Assembly (NCBI GenBank): GCA_041687435.1
Contig: JAWLBX010000001.1
Span: forward strand, 62,001-126,000
DNA length: 64,000 bases
Reading direction: 5' to 3'
Source of the DNA: JACKII01 sp041687435
Lineage (GTDB): Bacteria; Pseudomonadota; Alphaproteobacteria; Bin95
The position numbers were made by a program, and so were the translations under genes. Positions 8,656 through 17,545 of this stretch are shown here, one piece after another. The notes beneath the pieces were generated by a model. The model made no database searches. It saw only the letters and a list, made by a program, of their open reading frames with translations, and was not told where the DNA came from. The first letter of the stretch is position 1. Each line of letters starts with the position of its first letter.

Positions 8656-9291
8656 ATGTTCCTACTGATCGATAACTACGACAGCTTCGTCTACAACCTG
8701 CGCCATTTCCTGGGCGAGTTGGGGGCGGACTTTGAAGTGCATCGCAACGACGCCATCTCCGTCGCCGACGCCATGGCGATGCGGCCGGAGGGGATCGTCA
8801 TCTCCCCCGGCCCGTGCGACCCGGACAAGGCCGGCATCTGCCTGGACCTCGTCGCAGCCGCCGCAGAAGCCAAGGTGCCGCTGCTCGGCGTCTGCCTCGG
8901 CCATCAATGCATCGGCCAGGCTTTTGGCGGCAAGGTGATCCGCGCGCCGGCGCCGATGCACGGCAAGCTCAGCCGCATGCACCACAACGACACCGGCGTT
9001 TTTGCAGGTTTGCCCAACCCGTTCGAGGCCACCCGCTACCACTCCCTGCTGGTCGAACGCGCCAGCCTGCCGGACGGCCTGGAGGTTAATGCCTGGACCG
9101 AGAACGGGCTGATCATGGGGTTCCGCCATCGGACGCTGCCGATTCACGGCGTGCAATTCCACCCGGAAAGCATCGCCAGCCAAGCCGGGCATCGTCTGCT
9201 GGGCAATTTCCTGAGTCTCGCAACTGGCGGCCACTTACCGACCAGAACCCCGAAGCCATTGCCGGCGCGCCGCCTGCACGCCGCAGCCTGA
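8656..9291 (+). CDS. trpG: Anthranilate synthase component II (glutamine amidotransferase)
   Basis: Supplies ammonia from glutamine to TrpE. It is a 211-residue class I glutamine amidotransferase with the catalytic triad visible: Cys80 in GVCLGHQ, His169 and Glu171 in QFHPES. The N-terminal LIDNYDSFVYNL signature is typical. ATG 8656 fits the family start better than ATG 8650, which leaves almost no ribosome-binding spacing. The C-terminal ~20 residues (PTRTPKPLPARRLH) extend slightly past the usual fold. The same subunit may also serve folate synthesis (PabB), since no pabA is seen here. Confidence 0.96.
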   Translation: MFLLIDNYDSFVYNLRHFLGELGADFEVHRNDAISVADAMAMRPEGIVISPGPCDPDKAGICLDLVAAAAEAKVPLLGVCLGHQCIGQAFGGKVIRAPAPMHGKLSRMHHNDTGVFAGLPNPFEATRYHSLLVERASLPDGLEVNAWTENGLIMGFRHRTLPIHGVQFHPESIASQAGHRLLGNFLSLATGGHLPTRTPKPLPARRLHAAA

Positions 9292-9309
9292 TTGGGGAGA
9301 CGCTGAGAC

Positions 9310-10335
9310 ATGAGCGACGCCTTCAAACCCCTGATCGCCAAGGTCGCCGACCGGAACCCGCTGACCGAGGACGAAGCGCGCCAAGCCTTCGATATCATGA
9401 TGTCGGGTGAGGCGACGCCCTCCCAAATCGGCGGATTCCTGATGGCTCTGCGGGTGCGTGGCGAGACCGTCGCAGAACTGACCGGTGCTGCCCGTGTCAT
9501 GCGTGACAAGGTGCTGGCGATAGAGGCGCCGCTAGGCACCATCGACACCTGTGGCACTGGCGGCGACGCCAAGGGCACTTATAATGTTTCCACTGGCGTC
9601 GCCTTTGTGCTGGCCGCATGTGGCGTGCCGGTCGCAAAGCATGGCAACCGGGCTGTCTCCAGCAAATCTGGCGCGGCGGACGTGTTGACCGCCCTCGGCG
9701 TCAACATCGACGCCGACATGGTGCAGGTGCAGAAGGCGATTTGGGAGGTCGGCATCACCTTCCTGATGGCGCCCCGTCACCACGGCGCCATGCGCCATGT
9801 CGGCCCGACCCGCGTCGAGCTTGGCACCCGCACAATCTTCAACCTGCTGGGGCCGCTGTCCAACCCGGCCGGCGCCAAACGGCAACTGATGGGCGTTTTC
9901 TCGCGCGACTGGATCGAACCGCAGGCCCGCGTCCTGGCAAAACTCGGCACCGAGCGCGCCTGGGTCGTGCACGGCTCGGACGGACTCGACGAACTCACCA
10001 CAACGGGCTGCTCCTATGTGGCGGAGGTGAAGGATGGTCAGGTGTCCATTTTCGAGGTCACCCCGGAAGATGCGGGCTTGCCCCGGGCGGACTTTCAATT
10101 CCTGATCGGCGGCTCGCCGGATCACAATGCGGCCGTCATGCGCGCAATGCTGGCAGGCGAGAAAGGGCCGTTCCGCGACATCGTCCTGCTGAACGCTGCC
10201 GCGGCCTTGATCGTTGCCGACAAGGCCCCCACTCTGAAAGACGGCGTTGCAATAGCAGCAGACGCTATCGACAGCGGCGCTGCGGCGGCAAAGCTCGCAG
10301 CTTTGATTCAGGCCACCGGAGGAACGCCCGCGTGA
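9310..10335 (+). CDS. trpD: Anthranilate phosphoribosyltransferase
   Basis: Transfers phosphoribose from PRPP to anthranilate, the second step of tryptophan synthesis. Length 341 is normal. The phosphate/PRPP-binding TCGTGGDAKGTYNVST, the KHGNRAVSSKSGAADVLTALG block, the ARTIFNLLGPLSNPA-type segment (here TRTIFNLLGPLSNPA) and HGSDGLDELTTTG are all present. It begins 18 bases after trpG and its stop overlaps the trpC start (GTGA), so it is translated within the operon. Confidence 0.97.
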   Translation: MSDAFKPLIAKVADRNPLTEDEARQAFDIMMSGEATPSQIGGFLMALRVRGETVAELTGAARVMRDKVLAIEAPLGTIDTCGTGGDAKGTYNVSTGVAFVLAACGVPVAKHGNRAVSSKSGAADVLTALGVNIDADMVQVQKAIWEVGITFLMAPRHHGAMRHVGPTRVELGTRTIFNLLGPLSNPAGAKRQLMGVFSRDWIEPQARVLAKLGTERAWVVHGSDGLDELTTTGCSYVAEVKDGQVSIFEVTPEDAGLPRADFQFLIGGSPDHNAAVMRAMLAGEKGPFRDIVLLNAAAALIVADKAPTLKDGVAIAADAIDSGAAAAKLAALIQATGGTPA

Positions 10336-11147
10336 GCAGCAAGCCCGATCTGCCCGACGTCCTCGCCCGCATCTGCGCCGACAAGCGTGAGCACGTGGCA
10401 GCCTGCAAATCACGGAAAAGCGAACAGGATCTGATTGCCCAGGCCATGCTGCAACAGCCCCCGCGCGGCTTCGCCATCGCGCTGAAGGCCAAGGTGGACG
10501 CTGGCGACTATGGCCTGATCGCGGAAATCAAGAAGGCCTCCCCCTCCGGCGGCCTGATCCGGCTGGACTTCGACCCGCCTACGCTCGCCAAAGCCTATGC
10601 CGCGGGCGGTGCCGCCTGCCTCAGCGTGCTGACCGACGAACCCTATTTCCAGGGCCGGGACGAATATATCGCCGCAGCCCGCAATGCCTGCACCCTGCCG
10701 GTGCTGCGCAAGGATTTCATGCTCACCGCCTATCAGATATGCGAGTCGCGGGCGTTGGGTGCCGATTGCGTGCTGTTGATTATGGCCTGCCTCGACGATC
10801 ACGAGGCCACCGACCTCGCCGCCACGGCAGAGGCACTGGGCATGGATGTTCTGGTGGAGGTGCACGATGCCGCCGAACTCGACCGCGCGCTGGCACTGGG
10901 CGCACAACTGATCGGCATCAACAACCGCAATCTCAAGACACTGGTCACAGACATCGCCGTGACCGAGGAACTGGCGGCATTGGTGCCGCAAGGCCGCATG
11001 CTGGTGAGCGAAAGCGGCCTGCGCACGCCTGCCGATCTGGCCCGCATGGCTGCGGCCGGGGCGCGCTGCTTCCTTGTTGGCGAACACCTCATGCGCCAGG
11101 ACGATGTTACCGCCGCCACAGAGGCGCTGCTAGCGAGGGCCGCATGA
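10332..11147 (+). CDS. trpC: Indole-3-glycerol phosphate synthase
   Basis: Closes the indole ring from carboxyphenylamino-deoxyribulose phosphate. The 271-residue (beta/alpha)8 enzyme shows the catalytic Lys motif EIKKASPSGG, LSVLTDEPYFQG, LRKDFMLTAYQICESRALGAD, the IGINNRNLKTL phosphate site and VSESGL near the end. GTG 10332 is chosen because it overlaps the trpD stop by four bases; the frame is open much further upstream but inside trpD. There is no fusion to TrpF here, and trpF, trpB and trpA are not in the window. Confidence 0.96.
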   Translation: MSSKPDLPDVLARICADKREHVAACKSRKSEQDLIAQAMLQQPPRGFAIALKAKVDAGDYGLIAEIKKASPSGGLIRLDFDPPTLAKAYAAGGAACLSVLTDEPYFQGRDEYIAAARNACTLPVLRKDFMLTAYQICESRALGADCVLLIMACLDDHEATDLAATAEALGMDVLVEVHDAAELDRALALGAQLIGINNRNLKTLVTDIAVTEELAALVPQGRMLVSESGLRTPADLARMAAAGARCFLVGEHLMRQDDVTAATEALLARAA

Positions 11148-11638
11148 GCACCGCAGAGACTGGCCTTACCCATTTCGACGCCGCCGGCAACGCCCAGATG
11201 GTGGACGTGTCGGGGAAGACGGAGACCGAGCGCGTCGCCACCGCCGGCGCCCGCGTCGTCATGCAGCCGGCCACCCTCGCCGCGATCCAGGCGGGCGAAA
11301 TCGGCAAGGGGGACGTGTTGGGTGTGGCCCGGCTCGCCGGCATTATGGCGGCGAAACGCACGCCGGACCTGATCCCGCTCTGCCACCCGCTGGCGCTGAC
11401 GAAGGTCACGGTCGATCTGGAATGCGTGCCGGAGGCGAACGCCGTCGACATTCGTGCCACCTGCAAGCTCAAGGGCCGCACCGGCGTCGAAATGGAGGCG
11501 CTGACCGCCGCCAGCGTCGCCGCGCTCACCGTCTATGACATGTGCAAGGCTATCGACAAAGGCATGGAGATCCAGAATGTGCGCCTGTTGCTGAAAACCG
11601 GCGGCAAGTCCGGCACCTATGAGGCCACTGCAAGATGA
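11144..11638 (+). CDS. moaC: Cyclic pyranopterin monophosphate synthase
   Basis: Converts the MoaA product to cyclic pyranopterin monophosphate in molybdenum cofactor synthesis. The 164 residues carry the family hallmarks: THFDAAGNAQMVDVSGK, IMAAKRTPDLIPLCHPLALT (the PLCHPL catalytic loop), and GVEMEALTAASVAALTVYDMCKA. The ATG overlaps the trpC stop (ATGA), and the next gene moeA overlaps its own stop in the same way. Joining of trpDC to moaC-moeA is a known alphaproteobacterial arrangement. Confidence 0.97.
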   Translation: MSTAETGLTHFDAAGNAQMVDVSGKTETERVATAGARVVMQPATLAAIQAGEIGKGDVLGVARLAGIMAAKRTPDLIPLCHPLALTKVTVDLECVPEANAVDIRATCKLKGRTGVEMEALTAASVAALTVYDMCKAIDKGMEIQNVRLLLKTGGKSGTYEATAR

Positions 11639-12828
11639 TCTCCGTCGAAGAAGCCCAGGAACGCGTCCTGGCCGGTGTCGCCCCTCTCCCCGCCGAAACG
11701 GTGAGTCTTACGGATGCCGCCGGCCGCGTGCTTGCGGGCCCCCTGCCCGCCCGGCGCACGCAGCCGCCCTTCGCCGCCAGCGCCATGGACGGCTACGCCG
11801 TGCGCGCGACGGACATTGCACAAGTTCCGGTAACGCTGACCCAAGTCGGCGCGGTCGCCGCCGGCGGCTTCTACGAGCCGAACCTGCAAGCCGGCCAGTG
11901 CGTGCGCATCTTCACCGGCGCTCCTCTGCCCGCAGGCGCCGATACCGTGGTGATTCAAGAAGATACGGAGGCGAACGGCGACCAAATTCTGATCAAGGAA
12001 GCCGAAGCCAAGGGACGGCATGTCCGCGCCGCCGGCCTTGACTTTGCCGCCGGTGATCTGCGCCTCGCCGCCGGCACCCATCTTTCGCCCCGGCAATTGG
12101 CGTTGGCCGCGGCGATGGATTATCCCTGGCTCAAAGTGATTCGCCGCCCCCGCGTGGCGATTCTCGCTACCGGCGACGAGATCGTGTTCCCGGGCGAGCC
12201 AATCGCGGCAAGTCAAATAGTCGCATCAACCAGTACGGCGCTTGCTGGGTTCGTGCGCGCCCACGGCGGTGAGCCGGTGTTGTTGGGCGTGGCCCTCGAT
12301 ACCGTGGAATCCCTGCGGGAAGCCGCTGCTCCGGCGAAAGATGCCGACATTCTCGTCACCATAGGCGGCGCCAGCGTCGGTGAGCATGATCTGGTCCAAA
12401 CGGCGCTGAAACGGGATGGACTTGAAGTCGATTTCTGGAAGATCGCCATGCGGCCCGGCAAACCGCTGATGGTCGGCCGGCTGGGCAAGAGCTTGGTTCT
12501 TGGTTTGCCAGGGAATCCGGTCAGTTCAATGGTTGGCGCAGCCCTGTTCCTGCGGCCGCTACTGTTCGCCCTGCAAGGACGCCCCGGCGGCATTCCGGAA
12601 CCCGCCTTGCTCCCCGCCGGGGCCAACCTGGCACCGAACGGCATTCGCCAGGATTACATGCGCGCCCACCTTGGTGCAGATGGTCGGGCGACGCCGTTCG
12701 CACGGCAGGACAGCTCCATGCTGACGGCACTTGCAGAGGCCGATGCCCTGATTGTTCGCCCGCCAAATGCCCCTGCAGCAGCCGAGAACGATCCCGTTCT
12801 AACTCTTTTGCTCGATGGGCTGCTTTGA
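11635..12828 (+). CDS. moeA: Molybdopterin molybdenumtransferase
   Basis: Inserts molybdate into adenylylated molybdopterin in the last steps of cofactor synthesis. The 397 residues hold domains in the usual order: an N-terminal region with AMDGYAVRA, a domain II insertion (about residues 50-140), the MogA-like core (ATGDEIV, ILVTIGGASVGEHD, FWKIAMRPGKPLMVG, GLPGNPVSSMV) and a C-terminal beta-domain. It starts inside the moaC stop (ATGA). Other Mo-cofactor genes are absent here, so the pathway is split across the genome. Confidence 0.96.
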   Translation: MISVEEAQERVLAGVAPLPAETVSLTDAAGRVLAGPLPARRTQPPFAASAMDGYAVRATDIAQVPVTLTQVGAVAAGGFYEPNLQAGQCVRIFTGAPLPAGADTVVIQEDTEANGDQILIKEAEAKGRHVRAAGLDFAAGDLRLAAGTHLSPRQLALAAAMDYPWLKVIRRPRVAILATGDEIVFPGEPIAASQIVASTSTALAGFVRAHGGEPVLLGVALDTVESLREAAAPAKDADILVTIGGASVGEHDLVQTALKRDGLEVDFWKIAMRPGKPLMVGRLGKSLVLGLPGNPVSSMVGAALFLRPLLFALQGRPGGIPEPALLPAGANLAPNGIRQDYMRAHLGADGRATPFARQDSSMLTALAEADALIVRPPNAPAAAENDPVLTLLLDGLL

Positions 12829-12885
12829 GAACATAAACTACACGCTTGACGCGTGTTCTCGCCATACATAGAACAAATCATGTTC
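12827..12885 (+). promoter_or_regulatory. lexA: lexA control region: candidate promoter and LexA-type operator half-sites
   Basis: The gap between moeA and lexA is dense in inverted repeats. An exact ACACGC-N5-GCGTGT lies at 12840-12856, flanked by GAGAAC (12827) and GTTCTC (12855-12860). A further GAAC-N7-GTTC dyad is at 12871-12885. GTTC/GAAC half-sites at 7-base spacing are the building blocks of alphaproteobacterial LexA operators, although the classical arrangement is a direct repeat and I do not find an exact GTTC-N7-GTTC. A possible promoter is TTGACG (12846-12851), 17 bases, TAGAAC (12869-12874), overlapping these repeats. Autoregulation is inferred. Confidence 0.5.
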
Positions 12886-12929
12886 GTTGGCGCACCATAT
12901 CGCGTGGTGCGGAACTTGGCGAGGCCCGC

Positions 12930-13610
12930 ATGCTGACACGCAAACAAACCGATCTGCTGCTCTACATCAACCAACGCTTGCAAGACGACGGCATCTCTCC
13001 CTCATTTGACGAGATGCGGGATGCGTTGGGGCTCAAGTCCAAATCCGGCATTCACCGCCTGATCAGCGGGCTCGAGGAACGGGGCTTCATCCGGCGCCTG
13101 CCGCACCGTGCCCGTGCGCTGGAGGTGATGCGACTGCCGGAATCCGCCGCCGCCAACGCCGCCGCACCGAAGCAAAGCGTTTCAGCCGCAACATCCACGC
13201 TTGGCAGGCCACTACCCCCCGCTGCCAACGACCTGGAATTGCCGCTCTACGGCCGCATCGCCGCCGGCACCCCGATTGAGGCGCTGCGCGACCCGGATAC
13301 GACCGTGCGCGTACCCGCCGGCATGGTCGGCCGCGGCCGCCACTATGCGCTGGAAGTTGCCGGGGATTCCATGGTCAATGCCGGCATTCTGGACGGCGAT
13401 ACCGTGGTTATCCAGGATGGCCCACACTATCAGCCCGGCGAAATCGTCGTCGCCCTGGTCGACCGGGAGGAAGTGACGCTCAAATACATGCACCAGCGCG
13501 GCGCCCTCGTGGCGCTGGAAGCGGCCAACCCGCGCTATGAAACCCGCCTGCTGGAGCCTGACCGGGTGCAGGTTCAGGGCCGGCTGGTCGGGCTTCTGCG
13601 CCACTACTGA
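12930..13610 (+). CDS. lexA: SOS-response repressor LexA
   Basis: Represses DNA-damage genes and is inactivated by RecA-stimulated self-cleavage. Of 226 residues, the N-terminal winged helix (1-68; MLTRKQTDLLLYI, SPSFDEMRDALGLKSKSGIHRLI) binds DNA. After an Ala-rich linker the S24 peptidase domain follows, with the cleavage bond Ala112-Gly113 (RIAAGTP), catalytic Ser147 (AGDSM) and Lys185 (VTLKYM). ATG 12930 is the start expected from the family; an upstream in-frame extension would cross the promoter region. Convergent with soxG. Confidence 0.97.
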   Translation: MLTRKQTDLLLYINQRLQDDGISPSFDEMRDALGLKSKSGIHRLISGLEERGFIRRLPHRARALEVMRLPESAAANAAAPKQSVSAATSTLGRPLPPAANDLELPLYGRIAAGTPIEALRDPDTTVRVPAGMVGRGRHYALEVAGDSMVNAGILDGDTVVIQDGPHYQPGEIVVALVDREEVTLKYMHQRGALVALEAANPRYETRLLEPDRVQVQGRLVGLLRHY

Positions 13611-13615
13611 GCCAG

Positions 13616-13638
13616 CGCTCCGCCTGGCTGGAGCGTTT
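13616..13638 (+). terminator. Weak hairpin after lexA
   Basis: CGCTCC at 13616-13621 pairs with GGAGCG at 13630-13635 around an 8-base loop, followed only by GTTTAC. The short stem and poor T-run make it a weak candidate for ending the ppiD-lexA operon; it overlaps the soxG end on the other strand. Confidence 0.3.
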
Positions 13639-14287
13639 ACGCCCGCACGCTGAGGCGGTAGGGCCGGCCCGCGTGCTCCAGCCAGCGCCAGAACGACAAC
13701 ACCTGACTTCGCGGGATATACAGATCATAGGCAAGGCCATCGCCCGGAGGTTCGAGTGACAGGCAATGAATGATGGCGGTCACATTGCCCAATGGTGACT
13801 GGATCGCATGGCCGGCGCCGAAATTCGCGGGCGTCACATCCATACGGCAGCCGCTCGCCAGCACGTCTGCAGCCGCTGGTCCGATCAGGCGCGAACGCAT
13901 CCGCGCACCAGAAACGTCGATGGCTGCCGCGAACAGGCCGGCGAAAGCCTCCCGCAGATCAGCCGCCAGCACGGGACCATGCCCCTCCACCGTCACCATC
14001 ATCCAATGGTCCGGGCCAAGCCAAATGGCGCGGCAGGCCTCTGCCTCCGCTACAACACCGGCCGCCAGCGGCAAGTCGATACCGGCCACCCTGCGAACCG
14101 CATTGAGAAAATCCGGATCGTCCGGCCTGCCGCGAACCGCCACCTGTCCGACGAAAGGCACCGATTGCACAAAGACCTGCGCGGCATCGTCCGGCGGGGC
14201 CGACTGGGCGGCCAAGAAGAGGTCCGCCAGCGGGCTGCGAGGGCGTGGAACCGGGTCATCCACGTTGGCGACCTCCCTCTGGATCAT
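13637..14287 (-). CDS. soxG: Sarcosine oxidase gamma subunit
   Basis: Smallest-but-one subunit of heterotetrameric sarcosine oxidase, needed for assembly. The 216 residues resemble the GcvT-like SoxG family (VAVRGRPDDPDFLNAVRRVAG, IWLGPDHWMMV, RLIGPAAADVLASGC, IIHCLSLEPPGDGLAYDLYIPRSQVLSFWRWL). Its start lies 32 bases inside the soxA 3' end, indicating translational coupling. It is the last gene of soxBDAG. Confidence 0.93.
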   Translation of the reverse strand: MIQREVANVDDPVPRPRSPLADLFLAAQSAPPDDAAQVFVQSVPFVGQVAVRGRPDDPDFLNAVRRVAGIDLPLAAGVVAEAEACRAIWLGPDHWMMVTVEGHGPVLAADLREAFAGLFAAAIDVSGARMRSRLIGPAAADVLASGCRMDVTPANFGAGHAIQSPLGNVTAIIHCLSLEPPGDGLAYDLYIPRSQVLSFWRWLEHAGRPYRLSVRA

Positions 14288-17249
14288 AAAAACAGGGTGC
14301 TACCACCTCCACCGCTGCTCGCTCTCCCATCACCGGCGAAACGGCGTAGAGTCGTTCGCCATGGCGCGCGAGGCCATCCCTGACCAGGGCCAGAGCAATG
14401 TGGCGCCCCAGGGTGGCGCTATAGGCGTGCGAGGTCACATGCCCCTGGCTTTCCTGCGGCGTCTCCAGATCGTCATTCAGGCCCAGTTGAGCGCCCACGG
14501 GAATATGTGAGCCCTCCTCGGCGATCAGACCGACCATTTGCTTGCGGCCCGGCGCGACCAAGTCAGGCAAGGAGAGCGAGCGCTTTCCAATACAGTCCTT
14601 GGCCGGGCTGATCATGGTGTCGAGCCCAAGGTCGCCCAGGGTGACACGCCCATCCGCCTCCGCATGGGTGAAATGACCTTTTTCAATGCGCAGCGTACCC
14701 ATCGCTTCGGTGCCATAGACTTTCAGATCGTGCGCCACACCAGCCGCAAGAATAACGTTCCAGAGTGAGAGGCCGTAATCGGCGTCCACGTTGATCTCAT
14801 AGGCAATCTCGCCGCTGAACGAGAGGCGGAAGATGCGCGCAGGCACACCGCCAACAATGCCCTCTGCCATACCCATCATCGGCAAGGCCTCGTTGGAGAC
14901 ATCGACCTCTGGCGCCAGGTCCGCCAGCATCGCCCGCGCGTTCGGGCCGGAGAGGGCGGCAGCGAACCACTGCTCCGTCACCGGCGTCACGAACACCCGC
15001 AGTTCCGGCCAAACCACTTGCAGCAGGTATTCGAGGAATTGGAACACTGCGCCTGCATGATTGGTTGTCGTGGTCATATGAAAATGGTCGGGCCCCAAGC
15101 GCATGGTGACGCCATCGTCGAACACCCGCCCATCTTCTCGCAGCATGACGCCATAGCGCCCGCGGCCGACCTTCAGGTTCGAGAAACGATTGACATAGAC
15201 CCGGTCCAGGAACTCCGGCGCATCCGGCCCCTGTATGTCCAACTTGCCGAGGGTTGAGACATCGACCACGCCAACCGTCTGGCGCACCGCCAGCACTTCC
15301 TCGTCTATACGCTGCTGGGGCGCCTGGCCTTCCGTCTCGTAATACATCGGCCGGGCCCAGCCGGCGGCATCTGTCCAGACCGCGCCGTTGGCGGCATGCC
15401 AGTCGTGGACGGCGGTGCGGCGCACCGGATGACCGACCTCCCTCCAACGGCCCCCCGCCATGGCGTTGAAGGTGAACGGGGTATACGGCGGCCGAAAGGT
15501 GGTCGTGCCGACTGTGGGCAACGGCTGCCGGCGCTTGGATGCCATGAGCGCCAGCCCGGCGACGTTGGACGTCTTTCCCTGGTCCGTGCCCATGCCAAGC
15601 GTGGTGTAGCGTTTCAGATGCTCGACACTTACATAATTTTCCCGATGGGCAAGAGAGACATCCTTGGTGGTCACATCGTTCTGCAAATCCAAAAAACAGC
15701 GCGCTCCCCTGGAGGCCTGAACACCCCAGAATGCCGGGGCATTCCCGACCGGATCACTGATGACCGGCGGGGCCAATGGCTCGTCGGCCTGCTCAAACCC
15801 AAGGGCACGCGTGGCGACCGCGCCGGCCGCGTAACCCTGCTGCAGACAGCCCGCCAAATCATAGACGCCAGCGGCAGCACCGGCGCTCTGGTAGGGTGCG
15901 CCGGCCGATTGCGGCACGAATGCCGCCAGATCCACGCGGAACGCTAGGCTGCCGCGGCTCTGCGCGTGCAAATGCACCGCTGGGTTCCAGCCGCCGGAAA
16001 CGCCGATCAGGTCGCAAGCCAATACACTGGTCACGCCTTTGACCTTGCCATTTGCATCGATTGGCGCGACTTCGGCGGCCCGAACGCTGCGCCATCCCCG
16101 CGCGCCGACCACCGCATGGCCAGACAGCACGTGCAGCCTGTCTGCCTTGGCCTGCGCCGCGGCTTCACTGACAAAGGGCCGGGGGTCGACCACCGCTTCG
16201 ATGCGCATGCCGGCCGCGGCCAGTTCGCGAGCGGTGTTGTAGACGCTGTCATTGTTGGCAAACAGCACGGCGGTGCGGCCGGCCAGCACGCCATAGCGTT
16301 CCAGATAGCCCCGCACCGCCGAAAGCAGCAACACGCCCGGCCGGTCATTGTTGGCAAAGGCAATCGGCCGCTCGATCGCGCCAGTGGCGAACACGGCATC
16401 GCGGGCACGCACGGTCCAAAAACGCTGCCGCGGCAGGTGCGGGGCTGGCTCGGCCAGATGGTCGGTGCAGCGCTCGACCAGGGCGAAATGGCCGTGCTCG
16501 TAAACACCGGAGACCGTGGTGCGGGTCAGCACCCGGACATTCGGCATGGCGGCAAGCCGAGCATGCGCCGCCGCTGCCCATTCTTGGCCCGGCTGCCCGT
16601 CCACCTGCTGCGGCGCCAGCAGCAACTGGCCTCCGAGCGCGGGGTTCTCATCGGCCAGGATCACCCTGGCTCCGGCATTCCCCGCCACCAGTGCGGCGGC
16701 AAGGCCGGCCGGGCCAGCCCCGGCAATCAGCAGGTCGCAATGGGCGTTGGAATGGGCATAATGATCCGGGTCCGGCTCACTTGGCGGCGGCCCGAGCCCG
16801 GCCATGCGCCGGATGTGCTTTTCATACCAGAGCCAGCGCTTCGGATTGGTGACGAAAGTCTTGTAATAGAAGCCCGCGGGGAACAACGCCCCCGCCGCAT
16901 TCACCAGCGACCCCAGGTCGAATTGCAACGAAGGCCAATGATTTTGCGTCTGGGCCAGCAGGTCCTGGTAGAGTTCCTGTACCGTGGCGCGCGTGTTGGG
17001 CTCGCGCCGGGCGCCGGTGCCGATCTGGAGCAGGGCGTTCGGCTCCTCCGCCCCGATGCCGAATACACCGCGCGGGCGGTGATATTTGAACGACCGGCCC
17101 ACCAAACGCACCCCGTTCGCCATCAGGGCGGAGGCGACAGTATCGCCAGCGTAGCCCTCCAGCCGCCATTGGTTGAATGTGAACGACCGCGGCTCGCCCC
17201 GGTCGATACCGCTACCGCCAGCCTCCGTGCGCCAAACCTGCCGATTCAT
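14256..17249 (-). CDS. soxA: Sarcosine oxidase alpha subunit
   Basis: Largest subunit (997 residues). It binds NAD and hosts the tetrahydrofolate site where formaldehyde from sarcosine is trapped as 5,10-methylene-THF. An N-terminal ferredoxin-like Fer2_4 region (FTFNQWRLEGYAGDTVASALMANG, SFKYHRPRGVFG) leads to a nucleotide-binding Rossmann domain (LLIAGAGPAGLAAALVAG, about residues 173-190) and central FAD/NAD domain (FATGAIERPIAFANNDRPGV). The C-terminal ~380 residues are a GcvT aminomethyltransferase-like folate domain (VDVSTLGKLDIQGPDAPEFLDR). It overlaps soxD by four bases upstream and soxG downstream. Confidence 0.96.
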   Translation of the reverse strand: MNRQVWRTEAGGSGIDRGEPRSFTFNQWRLEGYAGDTVASALMANGVRLVGRSFKYHRPRGVFGIGAEEPNALLQIGTGARREPNTRATVQELYQDLLAQTQNHWPSLQFDLGSLVNAAGALFPAGFYYKTFVTNPKRWLWYEKHIRRMAGLGPPPSEPDPDHYAHSNAHCDLLIAGAGPAGLAAALVAGNAGARVILADENPALGGQLLLAPQQVDGQPGQEWAAAAHARLAAMPNVRVLTRTTVSGVYEHGHFALVERCTDHLAEPAPHLPRQRFWTVRARDAVFATGAIERPIAFANNDRPGVLLLSAVRGYLERYGVLAGRTAVLFANNDSVYNTARELAAAGMRIEAVVDPRPFVSEAAAQAKADRLHVLSGHAVVGARGWRSVRAAEVAPIDANGKVKGVTSVLACDLIGVSGGWNPAVHLHAQSRGSLAFRVDLAAFVPQSAGAPYQSAGAAAGVYDLAGCLQQGYAAGAVATRALGFEQADEPLAPPVISDPVGNAPAFWGVQASRGARCFLDLQNDVTTKDVSLAHRENYVSVEHLKRYTTLGMGTDQGKTSNVAGLALMASKRRQPLPTVGTTTFRPPYTPFTFNAMAGGRWREVGHPVRRTAVHDWHAANGAVWTDAAGWARPMYYETEGQAPQQRIDEEVLAVRQTVGVVDVSTLGKLDIQGPDAPEFLDRVYVNRFSNLKVGRGRYGVMLREDGRVFDDGVTMRLGPDHFHMTTTTNHAGAVFQFLEYLLQVVWPELRVFVTPVTEQWFAAALSGPNARAMLADLAPEVDVSNEALPMMGMAEGIVGGVPARIFRLSFSGEIAYEINVDADYGLSLWNVILAAGVAHDLKVYGTEAMGTLRIEKGHFTHAEADGRVTLGDLGLDTMISPAKDCIGKRSLSLPDLVAPGRKQMVGLIAEEGSHIPVGAQLGLNDDLETPQESQGHVTSHAYSATLGRHIALALVRDGLARHGERLYAVSPVMGERAAVEVVAPCFYDPEGGRQRG

Positions 17250-17527
17250 GCCTCGTCCTCGGTCACGGGGCGCGCTTTAGGCGGGTAGGCGCCGGCAATC
17301 GCATGGGTGACGGTGTTGCGCTCCAGCACGAACCAGCGATGACAGCCGCTGCGATGGAACCACAGTTCTTTGTGCTCGCCCTTCGGATTGTCACGGAAAT
17401 AGAGGTAGTCGGTCCACTCCGCATCCGTGGTGGACGCTGGGTCGGCGGGACGCTCGACGGCGGCCTCGCCATAGACGAATTCGGTCTCGTCACGGGGGCC
17501 GCACCAGGGACAGGAAATCAACAGCAT
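17246..17527 (-). CDS. soxD: Sarcosine oxidase delta subunit
   Basis: A 93-residue zinc-binding subunit of the soxBDAG tetramer. The zinc ligands are visible: Cys6 and Cys9 in ISCPWCG, and the HRSGCHRWF segment around residues 58-66. Length and the conserved LYFRDNPKGEHKELWFH block match SoxD. It lies 18 bases after soxB and overlaps soxA by four bases, keeping subunit synthesis in step. Confidence 0.95.
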   Translation of the reverse strand: MLLISCPWCGPRDETEFVYGEAAVERPADPASTTDAEWTDYLYFRDNPKGEHKELWFHRSGCHRWFVLERNTVTHAIAGAYPPKARPVTEDEA

Positions 17528-17545
17528 GGCTCGTCCGGTCCCTCC

